A stretch of 64,000 nucleotides of DNA, from positions 364,191-428,190 of the forward strand of contig NZ_SNXE01000002.1 in NCBI RefSeq assembly GCF_004362405.1. The letters run 5' to 3'. The DNA comes from Roseateles asaccharophilus (GTDB taxonomy: Bacteria > Pseudomonadota > Gammaproteobacteria > Burkholderiales > Burkholderiaceae_C). Below the pieces are notes generated by a model. That model saw only the letters and a list, made by a program, of their open reading frames with translations. It ran no database searches and was not told the DNA's origin. Position numbers and translations under genes: made by a program. The first letter of the stretch is position 1; each line of letters starts with the position of its first letter. Below are positions 22,275 through 30,586 of this stretch, piece by piece.

Positions 22275-23630
22275 TCAGGCGTGGCTGTCGCCGGGCTGGC
22301 GCGGCGGCGCGAGATGCAGGCTGACGCACACACCCTGGCCATCGGCGCAAGGGCCGAAGTGCAGCGTCAGCCCATGCAGTTCCGCAATGCGCCGCACGAT
22401 GGACACGCCCAGTCCGCTGCCGCCTTCGGCCTGCCCGCTGGGCCGGTAGAAGCGCTCCCCCATGCGCAGCAACTGCTCCGCGGGCAGCGCCGGGCCCTGG
22501 TTTTCCACCCGCAGCCCGTCGCTCTCAAACGCGAGGCGGACCACGGAGCCCTGCGGGCCGTAGCGCAGGGCGTTGTCCAGCAGATTGCGCAGCATCACCA
22601 CCAGCAGATCGGCGTCACCTTGAAGGGGCAGGGCGCTCGCGCCCTCGGCGGGCCAGTCGCACTCCAGCTCGATATGGCGCCGCTCGGCCAGGGGGAGCAG
22701 GTCGACCAGGGCCTGCTCCGCCACATGTCGCCAGTCCACCGCGGCACGGCGCAGGGGCTCGGCGCCGGACTCCAGTCGGGACAGCGCCAGCATCTGGTTG
22801 ACCAGCCGGTCCATGCGTTCCAGACCGCCACCCAGGCGGGCCTGTGCCTCCAGGCGCTCTTCGTCCGTGCGCGAGCGGCTCAGCACATCCCACTGCGCGC
22901 GCAGAACGGCCAAGGGCGTGCGCAGCTCATGCGCGGCGTCGGCGGTGAAACGGCGCTCGCGCTGAAGCTGGGTGTCTACCCGTTGGAACAAACCGTTCAT
23001 CGCGTCCAGCAGGGGCCGCAATTCCTGCGGGGCTCGGCCGGCATCCAGGGGCTGCAACTCGTCCGGGCTGCGCCGGCGCAGCTCCGCACTGAGCGTCTGC
23101 AAGGGCTGCAGCGCCCGCTTCACGCCCCAGGCGCTTGCCAGCAGAAGCAGGGGCAGCACCATGAGCCAGGGGGCCAGTTGGCTGCTGGTCAGGTTGAACA
23201 CCATTTCCTGGCGCTCGTAGACGCGCTGCCCCGCGGCCACCAGCCAGGCGCCATCGAAGGACTGCAGGTAGTAGACCCGCCAGGGCTCGTGTTCCAGCTC
23301 GATATCGGCAAAACCGGCGGACTGGCTCTGACGCGGCAGCAGCACACCCTCCCGGTCGCTCATCAGCAGCTGCCCCTGTGCATCCCACACGGCAATGGCG
23401 AGATCGCGCACATCGGCCTCGCCCATATCTGTTCCCGGCCCGAGAGCATCGCCCGACACCTCGGGGCCGCGTAATGTGGCCTGCACCTGGCGCGCGAGGC
23501 GGATCATCTCCGAGTCGTAGAGCTCGTTGACCTCGTGCCGCGCTCGATCCACCGAGATCCACAGCGCCAGCGCCCAGACGAGCGGGGCGCTGAGCAGCAG
23601 GTAGAGGAGCAGGCGGCGGCGCAGGCTCAT
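22275..23630 (-). CDS. QseC/TctE-like sensor histidine kinase
   Basis: A 451-residue sensor kinase. The first membrane segment is at about 7-27. An N-terminal two-component kinase domain follows in the periplasm (NELYDSEMIRLARQVQATLR; about 30-152), then segment 2 at about 153-170 and a linker. HisKA is FTADAAHELRTPLAVLRAQ with His234, followed by NLLDNALRYG and GGSGLGVSIVRRI. The ATG at 23630 overlaps the response-regulator stop (ATGA), which sets the start. It is convergent with the hemolysin-family operon, 34 bases from its end. The signal is unknown; PmrB/QseC relatives sense cationic compounds, metals or host signals. Confidence 0.92.
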   Translation of the reverse strand: MSLRRRLLLYLLLSAPLVWALALWISVDRARHEVNELYDSEMIRLARQVQATLRGPEVSGDALGPGTDMGEADVRDLAIAVWDAQGQLLMSDREGVLLPRQSQSAGFADIELEHEPWRVYYLQSFDGAWLVAAGQRVYERQEMVFNLTSSQLAPWLMVLPLLLLASAWGVKRALQPLQTLSAELRRRSPDELQPLDAGRAPQELRPLLDAMNGLFQRVDTQLQRERRFTADAAHELRTPLAVLRAQWDVLSRSRTDEERLEAQARLGGGLERMDRLVNQMLALSRLESGAEPLRRAAVDWRHVAEQALVDLLPLAERRHIELECDWPAEGASALPLQGDADLLVVMLRNLLDNALRYGPQGSVVRLAFESDGLRVENQGPALPAEQLLRMGERFYRPSGQAEGGSGLGVSIVRRIAELHGLTLHFGPCADGQGVCVSLHLAPPRQPGDSHA

Positions 23631-24319
23631 CGGGCGGCTTCCGCGCCGGCGTCCGGAAGGCATGTGCCCAGGGCGTAGCCCAGACCGCGGACGGTGCGCA
23701 CCACGCTGGGCCCCAGCTTGCGGCGCAGATGATGGATATGCACCTCCAGGGCATTGCCCTCCGGAGCCTCGTGGCCCCAGTCATAGAGCTTGTCCTTCAA
23801 GGCCTCCTTGCTCAGCACGCGCTCGGGGTGGCTCATCAAGACCTCGAGCAAGGAAAGCTCGCGGCCGGTGAGCTCCACCGACTGGCCATCCCAGCGCACC
23901 AGCTTGGCGGCGATGTCGTACTCCAGCAGGCCGTGCTGCCACAGGGTCTGGGCGCGCCCGCTGGCCCGGCGCAGCAGGGCACGCAGCCGGGCTGCCAGCT
24001 CGTCGATGGTGATGGGCTTGATCAGGTAATCGTCCGCGCCGGCATCCAGGCCGGCAATCCGCTGCTCGATGCCATCTCGTGCGGTGAGCACCAAGACCGG
24101 CAGGGTCCGGCCGCGCTGGCGCCAGCGCTGGAGCCAGACAATGCCGTCGCCACCGGGCAGACCCAGGTCGAGAACCAGGGCGTCGTAGGCGGTGCTGGCC
24201 ATGGCGGTGTCGGCACTGGCGCCATCGCGAAACCAGTCCACGGCGTGCCCCAGCTGGCGCAGTCCCAGGCTCAGGGCCTCACCCAGCTGGGCGTCGTCTT
24301 CGGTCACTAGGAGGCGCAT
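23627..24319 (-). CDS. OmpR-family response regulator, QseB/TctD-like
   Basis: A 230-residue regulator. The receiver domain has acidic residues EDD (7-9), phosphoacceptor Asp51 (ALVLDLGLPGGDG), LTARD and DDYLIKPI. The winged-helix domain contains GRELSLLEVLMSHPERVLSK and the recognition region EVHIHHLRRKLG, ending TVRGLGYALG. It is the first gene of the pair and overlaps its kinase. Members of this class bind 11-bp direct repeats, often with TTAA cores. Such a site stands before the neighbouring hemolysin-family operon. No TTAA repeat is seen before this gene itself. Confidence 0.93.
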   Translation of the reverse strand: MRLLVTEDDAQLGEALSLGLRQLGHAVDWFRDGASADTAMASTAYDALVLDLGLPGGDGIVWLQRWRQRGRTLPVLVLTARDGIEQRIAGLDAGADDYLIKPITIDELAARLRALLRRASGRAQTLWQHGLLEYDIAAKLVRWDGQSVELTGRELSLLEVLMSHPERVLSKEALKDKLYDWGHEAPEGNALEVHIHHLRRKLGPSVVRTVRGLGYALGTCLPDAGAEAAR

Positions 24320-24393
24320 GGTCGCTGGGTCTTTGTCCTTGCGGCCATCATAGACGGGCGGGTGCGTCGAGGTCCCTCGCCAGGGCCCCGCAC

Positions 24394-24416
24394 CAAGGCC
24401 TTGCTCGAGGGCCTTG
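24394..24416. terminator. Weak hairpin after the diguanylate cyclase gene
   Basis: CAAGGCC-N9-GGCCTTG forms a 7-bp stem just past the stop of the minus-strand diguanylate cyclase gene and before the response regulator promoter region. No T-run follows, so termination is uncertain. Confidence 0.3.
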
Positions 24417-24420
24417 CGGA

Positions 24421-25476
24421 TCAGGCCGCGCGCGCTGCCAGTACCGTGACGCAGTTGCGGCCGCTGCGCTTGGAGGCGTAGAGCGCCCGGTCGGCACGTT
24501 CGAAGAAGTCATTGGCGCTTTCGCCGGGGGCCAGCTGTGTGACCCCCAGGGACAGGGTCACGCGTTCTGCCGCCTTCTCTCCATTGGCCCGGCGTATGCT
24601 GCTGCTGGCAATGGCGGTACGCAGCTGTTCGGCCAGCTGGCGGGCCTGCAGCAGCGGCGTATCGGGCAGCAGCAGGGCGAACTCTTCGCCGCCCACGCGG
24701 GCCGCCAGTCCGGGCTCGCTGATCATGCGCTGCATGCTCTGGGCGACGGCGCGCAGCACCTGGTCGCCGAAAGAGTGGCCGTAGCTGTCATTGACGCGCT
24801 TGAAGAAATCGATATCGCCCAGGACCAGGCACAGCGAGGGCTCCTGGGGGCTTGCCGGGGCTTCATCGGCCCGCAGGCAGCTCGCGAGCCGGCGCTCGAA
24901 GGCGCGGCGGTTGGCCAGGCCGGTGAGCGCATCCACCAGCGCCTCGCTGCGGGCCAGGCTGACCTCCTCGCGCAGCGCGGCGATCTCGCCGTGGCTGGCG
25001 TCCAGGCGCTGCTGCAGGGTGCTCATGGCCTGGCGCATCTGGCGCGTCTCTTCCATCAGGGACTGCAGCTGCTCGCGGGCCCGGGCATTGAGCGTGCTTT
25101 CGTCCAGCAGCTGACGACTCCACTCCAACAGGGACTGGTCGAAGCGCGCGGTGCGGTCCCCCGCCTCGGCGGCGGTGCTGGCCATATTGTCCAGAACGCG
25201 GCTCAGGCCTTCGCTGACCCGCCGCGCATCCTCGGGGTCCAGCAAGGGCTCGGCCAGGTGCTCGCGGTACAGGGCCGCCGTGTCGTCTTCCTCCAGGACG
25301 CTGCCGTCGCGGGTGCGCTCGCGCACGGCCTGCATCAGGCCCGGGTTGCGGCCGCTCACGAACTCGTACCACACCGCATAGCTGATGGGGTGCAGGGCCG
25401 TGCGTTGACGCGTCATCAGGGGCAGGGCCAGCCGCAGGTATTCCGCGCTGCGCGCCATGCTGTCCGGGTATCGCAT
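24421..25476 (-). CDS. Diguanylate cyclase (GGDEF domain)
   Basis: A 351-residue cytoplasmic protein that would make cyclic di-GMP from GTP. The N-terminal 180 residues form an unnamed helical region (AEYLRLALPLMTRQRTALHP at the start), then a coiled coil (about 125-180). The GGDEF domain starts at DALTGLANRRAFERRL, with the active-site loop as RVGGEEFALLLPD. The product-inhibition motif RxxD normally five residues before the signature is absent (EPGLAA), so feedback inhibition may be lost. AGGAGG six bases before ATG 25476 decides the start; longer frames lack a site. Confidence 0.9.
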   Translation of the reverse strand: MRYPDSMARSAEYLRLALPLMTRQRTALHPISYAVWYEFVSGRNPGLMQAVRERTRDGSVLEEDDTAALYREHLAEPLLDPEDARRVSEGLSRVLDNMASTAAEAGDRTARFDQSLLEWSRQLLDESTLNARAREQLQSLMEETRQMRQAMSTLQQRLDASHGEIAALREEVSLARSEALVDALTGLANRRAFERRLASCLRADEAPASPQEPSLCLVLGDIDFFKRVNDSYGHSFGDQVLRAVAQSMQRMISEPGLAARVGGEEFALLLPDTPLLQARQLAEQLRTAIASSSIRRANGEKAAERVTLSLGVTQLAPGESANDFFERADRALYASKRSGRNCVTVLAARAA

Positions 25477-25704
25477 TGAATCCCTCCTGTGCATAGAGGC
25501 CAAGCCCGGCGGGCGCGACCCCCGGGGGTGCGCCACATGGCTCGCCTTGTTCTTGCACCGCTGTTTCGGCGCCGCGGCGGCGGGCTTGATGGTCCGGAGG
25601 GCACGGCACTACACGGATCTGCCTCAAGCGTGATATCCGTCAACGTTTCGGGGGTCGGCGCGCCTTAGGGTTCGCCATCCTTGCTGAAGCCGCGAGTGCT
25701 GCCC

Positions 25705-26931
25705 ATGTCCCAGAACGCCCAGAACGCCCGGATCGACCCTCAGATGAATGACTGGCTGGACCGTTCCGGCCTGAGCCCTCTGCGCTTGCGCGGGGGGCGC
25801 AGCCTGCTGCCCATCGTGCAGGGTGGCATGGGCGTGGGCGTCAGCGCCCAGAGCCTGGCGGGCGCTGTCGCGGCCTCCGGGGCCATGGGCACCCTGAGCT
25901 CGGTGGACCTGAGGCGCCTGCATCCCGATCTGATGGCCCGCTGCGAGGGGCTGCATGCGGGTGAGGCCGCCAAGCGCGTGATCGAGGCCGCCAACCAGCA
26001 AGCCCTGGCACGCGAGATCGCCGGTGCGCGCGAGCGCAGCAAGGGGCGCGGCGTGCTGGCCCTGAATGTGATGCGCGCGCTCAGCGACTATGCGGCCTCG
26101 GTGAAGACCGCCCTGCGTGAGGGGATCGATGCCTTGGTCGTGGGCGCAGGTCTGCCCCTGGATCTGCCCGATCTGGCTCAGGATCACCCCGACACCCTCT
26201 TGATTCCCATACTCAGCGATGCACGCGGCGTGCAGCTCATCGTCAGGAAGTGGGAGCGCAAGCAGCGCCTGCCCGACGCCATCGTGATCGAGCATCCGCG
26301 CCTGGCCGGCGGGCATCTGGGGGCGGCCAAGGTGGCCGATCTGGGTGACGGACGCTTTGACTTCGAGCGCGTGATCCCCGAATGCCTGGAGTTCTTCGAG
26401 AAGGCCGGCATTGCGGGGCTCATCCCCCTGATTGCCGCCGGGGGCGTACGCAGCCATGCCCAGATCCGCCATCTGCAGGGCCTGGGGGCCGCCGCGGTGC
26501 AGCTGGGCACGCCCTTTGCCGTGACTCAGGAGGGCGATGCCCATCCCGAGTTCAAGCGCGTGCTGGCCGAGGCCCAGGACAGCCAGCTCGTCGAGTTCAC
26601 CAGCGTGGCCGGCCTGCCGGCGCGCGCCCTGGCCACGCCTTGGTTGCGCAACTATCTCAAGGCCGAGCCCCGGCTGCAGGCCGTGGCCCAGGTCAAGGCG
26701 CGCTGCACCAAGGCCTTCGACTGCCTGGCTCAGTGCGGCTTGCGCGACGGGCTCAAGGGCTGGGGGCAGTTCTGTATCGACAACCAGCTGGGCGCGGCCC
26801 TGCGCGGTGATCTCAGCAAGGGACTGTTCTTCCGCGGCGTGGGCGCCTTGCCCTTCGGCCCCGAGATCCGCACGGTGCGGGAGCTGTTGCAGCGACTGCT
26901 GGAGGCCGAGCCTGCACTCGCCGCAGCCTAG
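25705..26931 (+). CDS. Nitronate monooxygenase / 2-nitropropane dioxygenase-like flavoprotein
   Basis: A 408-residue FMN TIM-barrel enzyme of the nitronate monooxygenase family. Family features are LPIVQGGMGVGVSAQSLAGA at the FMN site, then DALVVGAGLPLDLPDL. The phosphate-binding loop is IPLIAAGGVRSHAQIRHLQG, followed by GAAAVQLGTPFAVTQEGDAH. It differs from short class I enzymes by an extra C-terminal stretch of about 100 residues containing CTKAFDCLAQCGLRDG. Detoxification of nitroalkanes is the family role; the natural substrate is unknown. The 228 bases before it, shared with the divergent cyclase gene, show no clear promoter. Confidence 0.87.
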   Translation: MSQNAQNARIDPQMNDWLDRSGLSPLRLRGGRSLLPIVQGGMGVGVSAQSLAGAVAASGAMGTLSSVDLRRLHPDLMARCEGLHAGEAAKRVIEAANQQALAREIAGARERSKGRGVLALNVMRALSDYAASVKTALREGIDALVVGAGLPLDLPDLAQDHPDTLLIPILSDARGVQLIVRKWERKQRLPDAIVIEHPRLAGGHLGAAKVADLGDGRFDFERVIPECLEFFEKAGIAGLIPLIAAGGVRSHAQIRHLQGLGAAAVQLGTPFAVTQEGDAHPEFKRVLAEAQDSQLVEFTSVAGLPARALATPWLRNYLKAEPRLQAVAQVKARCTKAFDCLAQCGLRDGLKGWGQFCIDNQLGAALRGDLSKGLFFRGVGALPFGPEIRTVRELLQRLLEAEPALAAA

Positions 26932-26972
26932 CGGCAATACCTGACCCTGGGGCATTTGCCAGCAGCTCAGTT

Positions 26973-27001
26973 TTGATTACAATGAGAATTATTCGCAAAT
27001 A
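26973..27001 (+). promoter_or_regulatory. Candidate promoter overlapping the Fur box
   Basis: TTGATT (26973-26978) and CAAATA (26996-27001), 17 bases apart, could form a sigma-70 promoter for the iron cluster. The Fur box at 26983-26997 fills the spacer, which is the usual repression layout. The -10 match is weak. Confidence 0.4.
26983..26997 (+). promoter_or_regulatory. Fur box of the iron-uptake cluster
   Basis: TGAGAATTATTCGCA fits the 7-1-7 Fur motif TGATAAT-N-ATTATCA at 11 of 14 positions. It stands in an AT-rich island in otherwise GC-rich DNA, 151 bases before the first gene of a TonB-receptor cluster. Iron repression of the cluster is inferred from this. Confidence 0.7.
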
Positions 27002-27147
27002 GCGGAGTGGGCTGCGTCAAAGCAGTCCTCTGCCAGCTCCTGGGCCCCCGGACCCTTCGCCAGCATCCAAGCCCCGGCCGCCATGGTCGGGTCGATGGCG
27101 GCGGTCAGCGTTCGCCATCCTCTCAAACCTCGTTAGGATTGCATGCC

Positions 27148-27864
27148 ATGCTGAAGAACAAGCTGCTGCTTTTGCCCGTGCTGCTGTGGATGGCCACACA
27201 GGCCGAGGCCCATCAGATCTGGATTGAACAGGATCTCCAAGGTGCGCGCCTGTACCTGGGTGAGTTCGGCGAAAACCTGCGCGAAACCTCGCCGGGCATG
27301 CTGGACAAGTTCGTGCAGCCTTCGGCCACCCTGCTCACGGCCAAGGGGGACATCCCCGCGGCGCTGAGCAAGCGTGGCAATGCCTTTGGCATTGACGGTC
27401 GGGCCATCAGCGGCGAGTCCCTCATCGCCCAGGAAAACGCCTATCCCGGTTGGGAGCGCAAGCAGGGCGACAAGGTGGAACGCCACGTCTGGATTCCGGC
27501 CGCGCGCTGGATCAGCGACTTCGTCGCCCGTCCGGCCCGCCTGACCCTGGACCTGGTGCCCACCGGCAAGCCCGGCCAGTTCCAGGCCTTCTACAAGCAG
27601 CAAGCCCTGCCCGAGGCCAAGGTGCAGGTGCTCACGGCTTCTGGCTGGGGCCGCGAGTTCGTGGCCGACAAGAGCGGTCTGCTCCAACTCAGCCTGCCCT
27701 GGAAGGGCAGCTATGTGCTGGAACTCAAGCACACCGACAAGCAGGGCGGCGAGCGCAATGGCCAAGCCTGGGACGTGGGGCAGTTCGTCACCACCCTGGC
27801 CTTCAGCCTGAACCAGGGCCTGGAAGCCCTGCCGGCACCGCCGCCGGCCAAGCCCAGCCCCTGA
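27148..27864 (+). CDS. DUF4198 periplasmic protein of the iron cluster
   Basis: A 238-residue exported protein. The signal peptide is residues 1-21 (ending TQAEA), followed by a mature start HQIWIEQDLQGARLYLGEFG, typical of DUF4198 proteins found beside metal uptake systems. A mature N-terminal histidine could bind metal. The body has the family pattern RHVWIPAARWISDFVARPA and GKPGQFQAFYKQQALPEAKV. It is the first gene after a Fur box and stands ahead of a TonB-dependent receptor. AGGA lies before the ATG. The exact role in iron acquisition is not known for the family. Confidence 0.85.
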   Translation: MLKNKLLLLPVLLWMATQAEAHQIWIEQDLQGARLYLGEFGENLRETSPGMLDKFVQPSATLLTAKGDIPAALSKRGNAFGIDGRAISGESLIAQENAYPGWERKQGDKVERHVWIPAARWISDFVARPARLTLDLVPTGKPGQFQAFYKQQALPEAKVQVLTASGWGREFVADKSGLLQLSLPWKGSYVLELKHTDKQGGERNGQAWDVGQFVTTLAFSLNQGLEALPAPPPAKPSP

Positions 27865-28042
27865 GGCGACTCGCGCCCAGCACTCCGCAGGGCGCTCTTC
27901 CCCTGATACCGAACCACTCCCTGGCCTGATCCGCGCGTGAAGGCCTGAGTGCGAGCCGCGGCATGCCTGCGCGGCGCGCCTTCGGTGTCGGCTTCTGTCC
28001 GTCTCGTCTCCGGCGCCTTGCGGCTGCCGGTGGGGCTTGGTC

Positions 28043-28378
28043 ATGTCCAAAACATCTGCAGGCGCTCAAGCGGCCTGCGGCCGATCAGCGGCCGCCTGGC
28101 GCTATCGCGGCGCCGTCTTCTCGCGCGCCCTGGCGGCCCTGCTGGGCGGCTACCTGCTGGCCGCTGCGGTGGCGGCCGCCTGCGCTGTCCATTTTCCCGG
28201 CCTGCTGGGCGCCGCGCGCAGCGAGGCCACCGTGGGCGGCGCCATGCTGGCGTATCTGATCTACGCCCTTGCCTTCATGACCGCCTTTGCCTGCCGCAGT
28301 GCCTGGCGTGCCTGGGCTTGGATGCTGGGGCCGGCCCTGCTGCTGGGGGCCAGCGTGCTGCTGCCGCTCTGGTTCTGA
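28043..28378 (+). CDS. DUF3649 small membrane protein (iron-uptake associated)
   Basis: A 111-residue protein with three hydrophobic segments (about residues 27-52, 66-84 and 91-111). It matches the DUF3649 type commonly found with TonB receptors and PepSY proteins: RYRGAVFSRALAALLGGYLL, then MLAYLIYALAFMTAFACRSA. The ATG at 28043 follows GGTGGGG. It lies 178 bases after the DUF4198 gene and 55 before the receptor gene, all in one direction. It probably helps siderophore-iron handling at the inner membrane, but no activity is established. Confidence 0.82.
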   Translation: MSKTSAGAQAACGRSAAAWRYRGAVFSRALAALLGGYLLAAAVAAACAVHFPGLLGAARSEATVGGAMLAYLIYALAFMTAFACRSAWRAWAWMLGPALLLGASVLLPLWF

Positions 28379-28433
28379 GCCTCGTTTTCTTCCTTCCACC
28401 CTTCCTTCCACCCATCTCCTGCTGTTCCTCACG

Positions 28434-30584
28434 ATGAAAACTCTGCACCCCCTGAGCCTGAGTCTCCTGGCCCTGCTGATCGGCCAGGCCTGGGCCGACG
28501 AGGCCCCACGCGCTGCCGACGCTGCCGATGCCGCCAACACCTTGCCGCTGGTCCGTGTGCAGGGCAGTAAGGAGAGCGCCACCGGGCCGGTGCCCGGCTT
28601 TGTGGCGCGCCGGGCCGGCAGCGGGCTCAAGAGCGACATCCCGCTGATCGAAACGCCCCAGTCCATCGCCGTGGTCACGGCCGACCAGATCGAGGCCCAG
28701 GGCGCCACCACGCTGCGCCAGACCGTGGGCTACTCGGCCGGTGTGGTCTCGGCCTATTTCGACAGCCGGGTGGACAGCATCAGCGCCCGTGGCGGCAATG
28801 TGGCCCAGTACCAGGACGGCCTGCTGCGCAGCTACGGCACCTACAACACCGCAAGACCCGACCCCTTCACGCTGGAGCGCGTGGAGCTGGTGCGCGGCCC
28901 GGCCTCGGTGCTCTACGGCCAGGGCAGTCTCAATGGCGTGCTGAACCTGGTCTCCAAGCGTCCACAGTTTGAAAGCCGGCGCGAGCTGCAGCTGCAGCTG
29001 GGCAGCCATGAGCGCAAGCAGCTGGCTCTGGATCTCACGGGCCCGCTCAGCGAGCAATGGGCCTACCGCCTGGTCGCCATCAAGCGCGACAGCGGCACCC
29101 AGGTCGACCATGTGAAGGACGACCGCCTGCTGCTCGCGCCCTCGCTCACCTGGCAGCCCAGCGCAGCCACCTCGCTCACCCTGCAGGCGCTCTACCAGCG
29201 CGACAAGAGCGGTTCCCTGATCGGCTTCTTCCCCTGGCAGGGCACGCGCCTGCCCAACGGCAGCCAGGGCCAGATCCCCACCTCCGCCTTCATCAGCGAG
29301 CCCGGCTGGGACGCTTATGACAGCGACCAGGATTCGGTGGGCTATCTCGTCAACCACCGCCTGAACGCCGACTGGACCCTGCGTCAGAACCTGCGTCACA
29401 CCAAGAGCGCGGTGGACTACCGCACCATCTACACCAGCTTCAGCACCACGGCGCGCCGCCCGCTCTTCAATGCCGACGGCCGCCGCGTGGAGCGCGATCT
29501 GGTCTGGCAGCTCAATGGCGGCAGCATGTCCCTGCTGGACACCCAGCTCGAAGGCCATTTGCGCATGGGCGCCTGGAAGCACCAGCTGCTGCTGGGCCTG
29601 GACGCGCAGAAGAACGACAGCACCCAGCGCAGCTTCCGCGGCCGTGCGCCGGCCATCGATGTCTATGCACCGGTCTACGGCAACTTCACGCCGCCGGCCG
29701 CCAGCGCCCTTGCGGCCCAGCCCACGGTGGACCAGCGCCAGCTGGGCCTGTATCTGCAGGACCACATCAAGTTCGACGAGCGCTGGGTCGCCGTGCTGGG
29801 CCTGCGCCATGACCGGGCCAAGACCGAGACCCAGGGCCGCCCCGAGGCCAAGGTCGACGACAAGGCCACCAGCAAGCGCGCCGGTCTGCTCTATCTGGCC
29901 GATGGCGGTTTCTCGCCCTATCTGGCCTACACCGAGTCCTTCCTGCCCCTGGGCGGTGTGGACTTCTACGGCAAGCCCTACAAGCCCCAGGTGGGCGAGC
30001 AGTGGGAGGCGGGTCTGAAGTGGCAGCCGGCCGACAAGCGGGTGTCCGCCACCGTGGCGCTCTACGATCTGCGCGACACCAACCGCAAGACCACCGACCC
30101 CAGCCAGCCGCTCAACAGCCTGCAGATCGGCGAGGTGCGCGTGCGCGGTCTGGAGCTGGAGAGCGCCGGCAGCCTGGACAGCCGCCGCTGGGGCCGCTGG
30201 GACTGGACCCTGGGCTATGCCTACACCGATGCCAAGATCAGCCGCAGCAATGCCGGCGATCAGGGCCAGGCCGTGGCCGGCGTGGCCCGCCACAACGGCT
30301 CGGCCTGGCTCACGCATCACTTCAGCCTGGGCGGGCGAAGCGGCTTCAGCGCGGGCGCGGGCCTGCGCTATCTGGGCGCTTCCTGGTCCGGCACGCCCCT
30401 GATCAGCACGCCGGCCGCCACCCTGGTGGACGCCATGCTGGCCTATGAGCAGGACGACTGGCGCCTGGCGCTGAATGCGGTGAATCTGGCCGACAAGGTG
30501 CAGATCACCCAGTGCCTGGCGCGCGGTGACTGCTTCTACGGCCAGCGCCGCACGCTCAACGCCACCCTCAGCTACCGCTTCTGA
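28434..30584 (+). CDS. TonB-dependent siderophore receptor
   Basis: A 716-residue outer-membrane receptor. The signal peptide is residues 1-21 (ending GQAWA). The plug domain contains IPLIETPQSIAVVTADQIEA, VRGPASVLYGQGSLNGVLNL and VSKRPQ. The beta-barrel follows to a typical C-terminal strand NATLSYRF with terminal Phe. It resembles ferrichrome/ferrioxamine-type receptors. No clear extra N-terminal signalling domain is seen, so there is no local sigma/anti-sigma circuit. The ATG lacks a purine-rich ribosome-binding site and follows a pyrimidine-rich stretch (28381-28430). Transport energy would come from a TonB system elsewhere. Confidence 0.93.
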   Translation: MKTLHPLSLSLLALLIGQAWADEAPRAADAADAANTLPLVRVQGSKESATGPVPGFVARRAGSGLKSDIPLIETPQSIAVVTADQIEAQGATTLRQTVGYSAGVVSAYFDSRVDSISARGGNVAQYQDGLLRSYGTYNTARPDPFTLERVELVRGPASVLYGQGSLNGVLNLVSKRPQFESRRELQLQLGSHERKQLALDLTGPLSEQWAYRLVAIKRDSGTQVDHVKDDRLLLAPSLTWQPSAATSLTLQALYQRDKSGSLIGFFPWQGTRLPNGSQGQIPTSAFISEPGWDAYDSDQDSVGYLVNHRLNADWTLRQNLRHTKSAVDYRTIYTSFSTTARRPLFNADGRRVERDLVWQLNGGSMSLLDTQLEGHLRMGAWKHQLLLGLDAQKNDSTQRSFRGRAPAIDVYAPVYGNFTPPAASALAAQPTVDQRQLGLYLQDHIKFDERWVAVLGLRHDRAKTETQGRPEAKVDDKATSKRAGLLYLADGGFSPYLAYTESFLPLGGVDFYGKPYKPQVGEQWEAGLKWQPADKRVSATVALYDLRDTNRKTTDPSQPLNSLQIGEVRVRGLELESAGSLDSRRWGRWDWTLGYAYTDAKISRSNAGDQGQAVAGVARHNGSAWLTHHFSLGGRSGFSAGAGLRYLGASWSGTPLISTPAATLVDAMLAYEQDDWRLALNAVNLADKVQITQCLARGDCFYGQRRTLNATLSYRF

Positions 30585-30586
30585 GC

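Noticed and set aside
28275-30320. A 681-codon open frame on the minus strand
   Set aside because: Antisense to the TonB receptor, with shadow composition and no motif.
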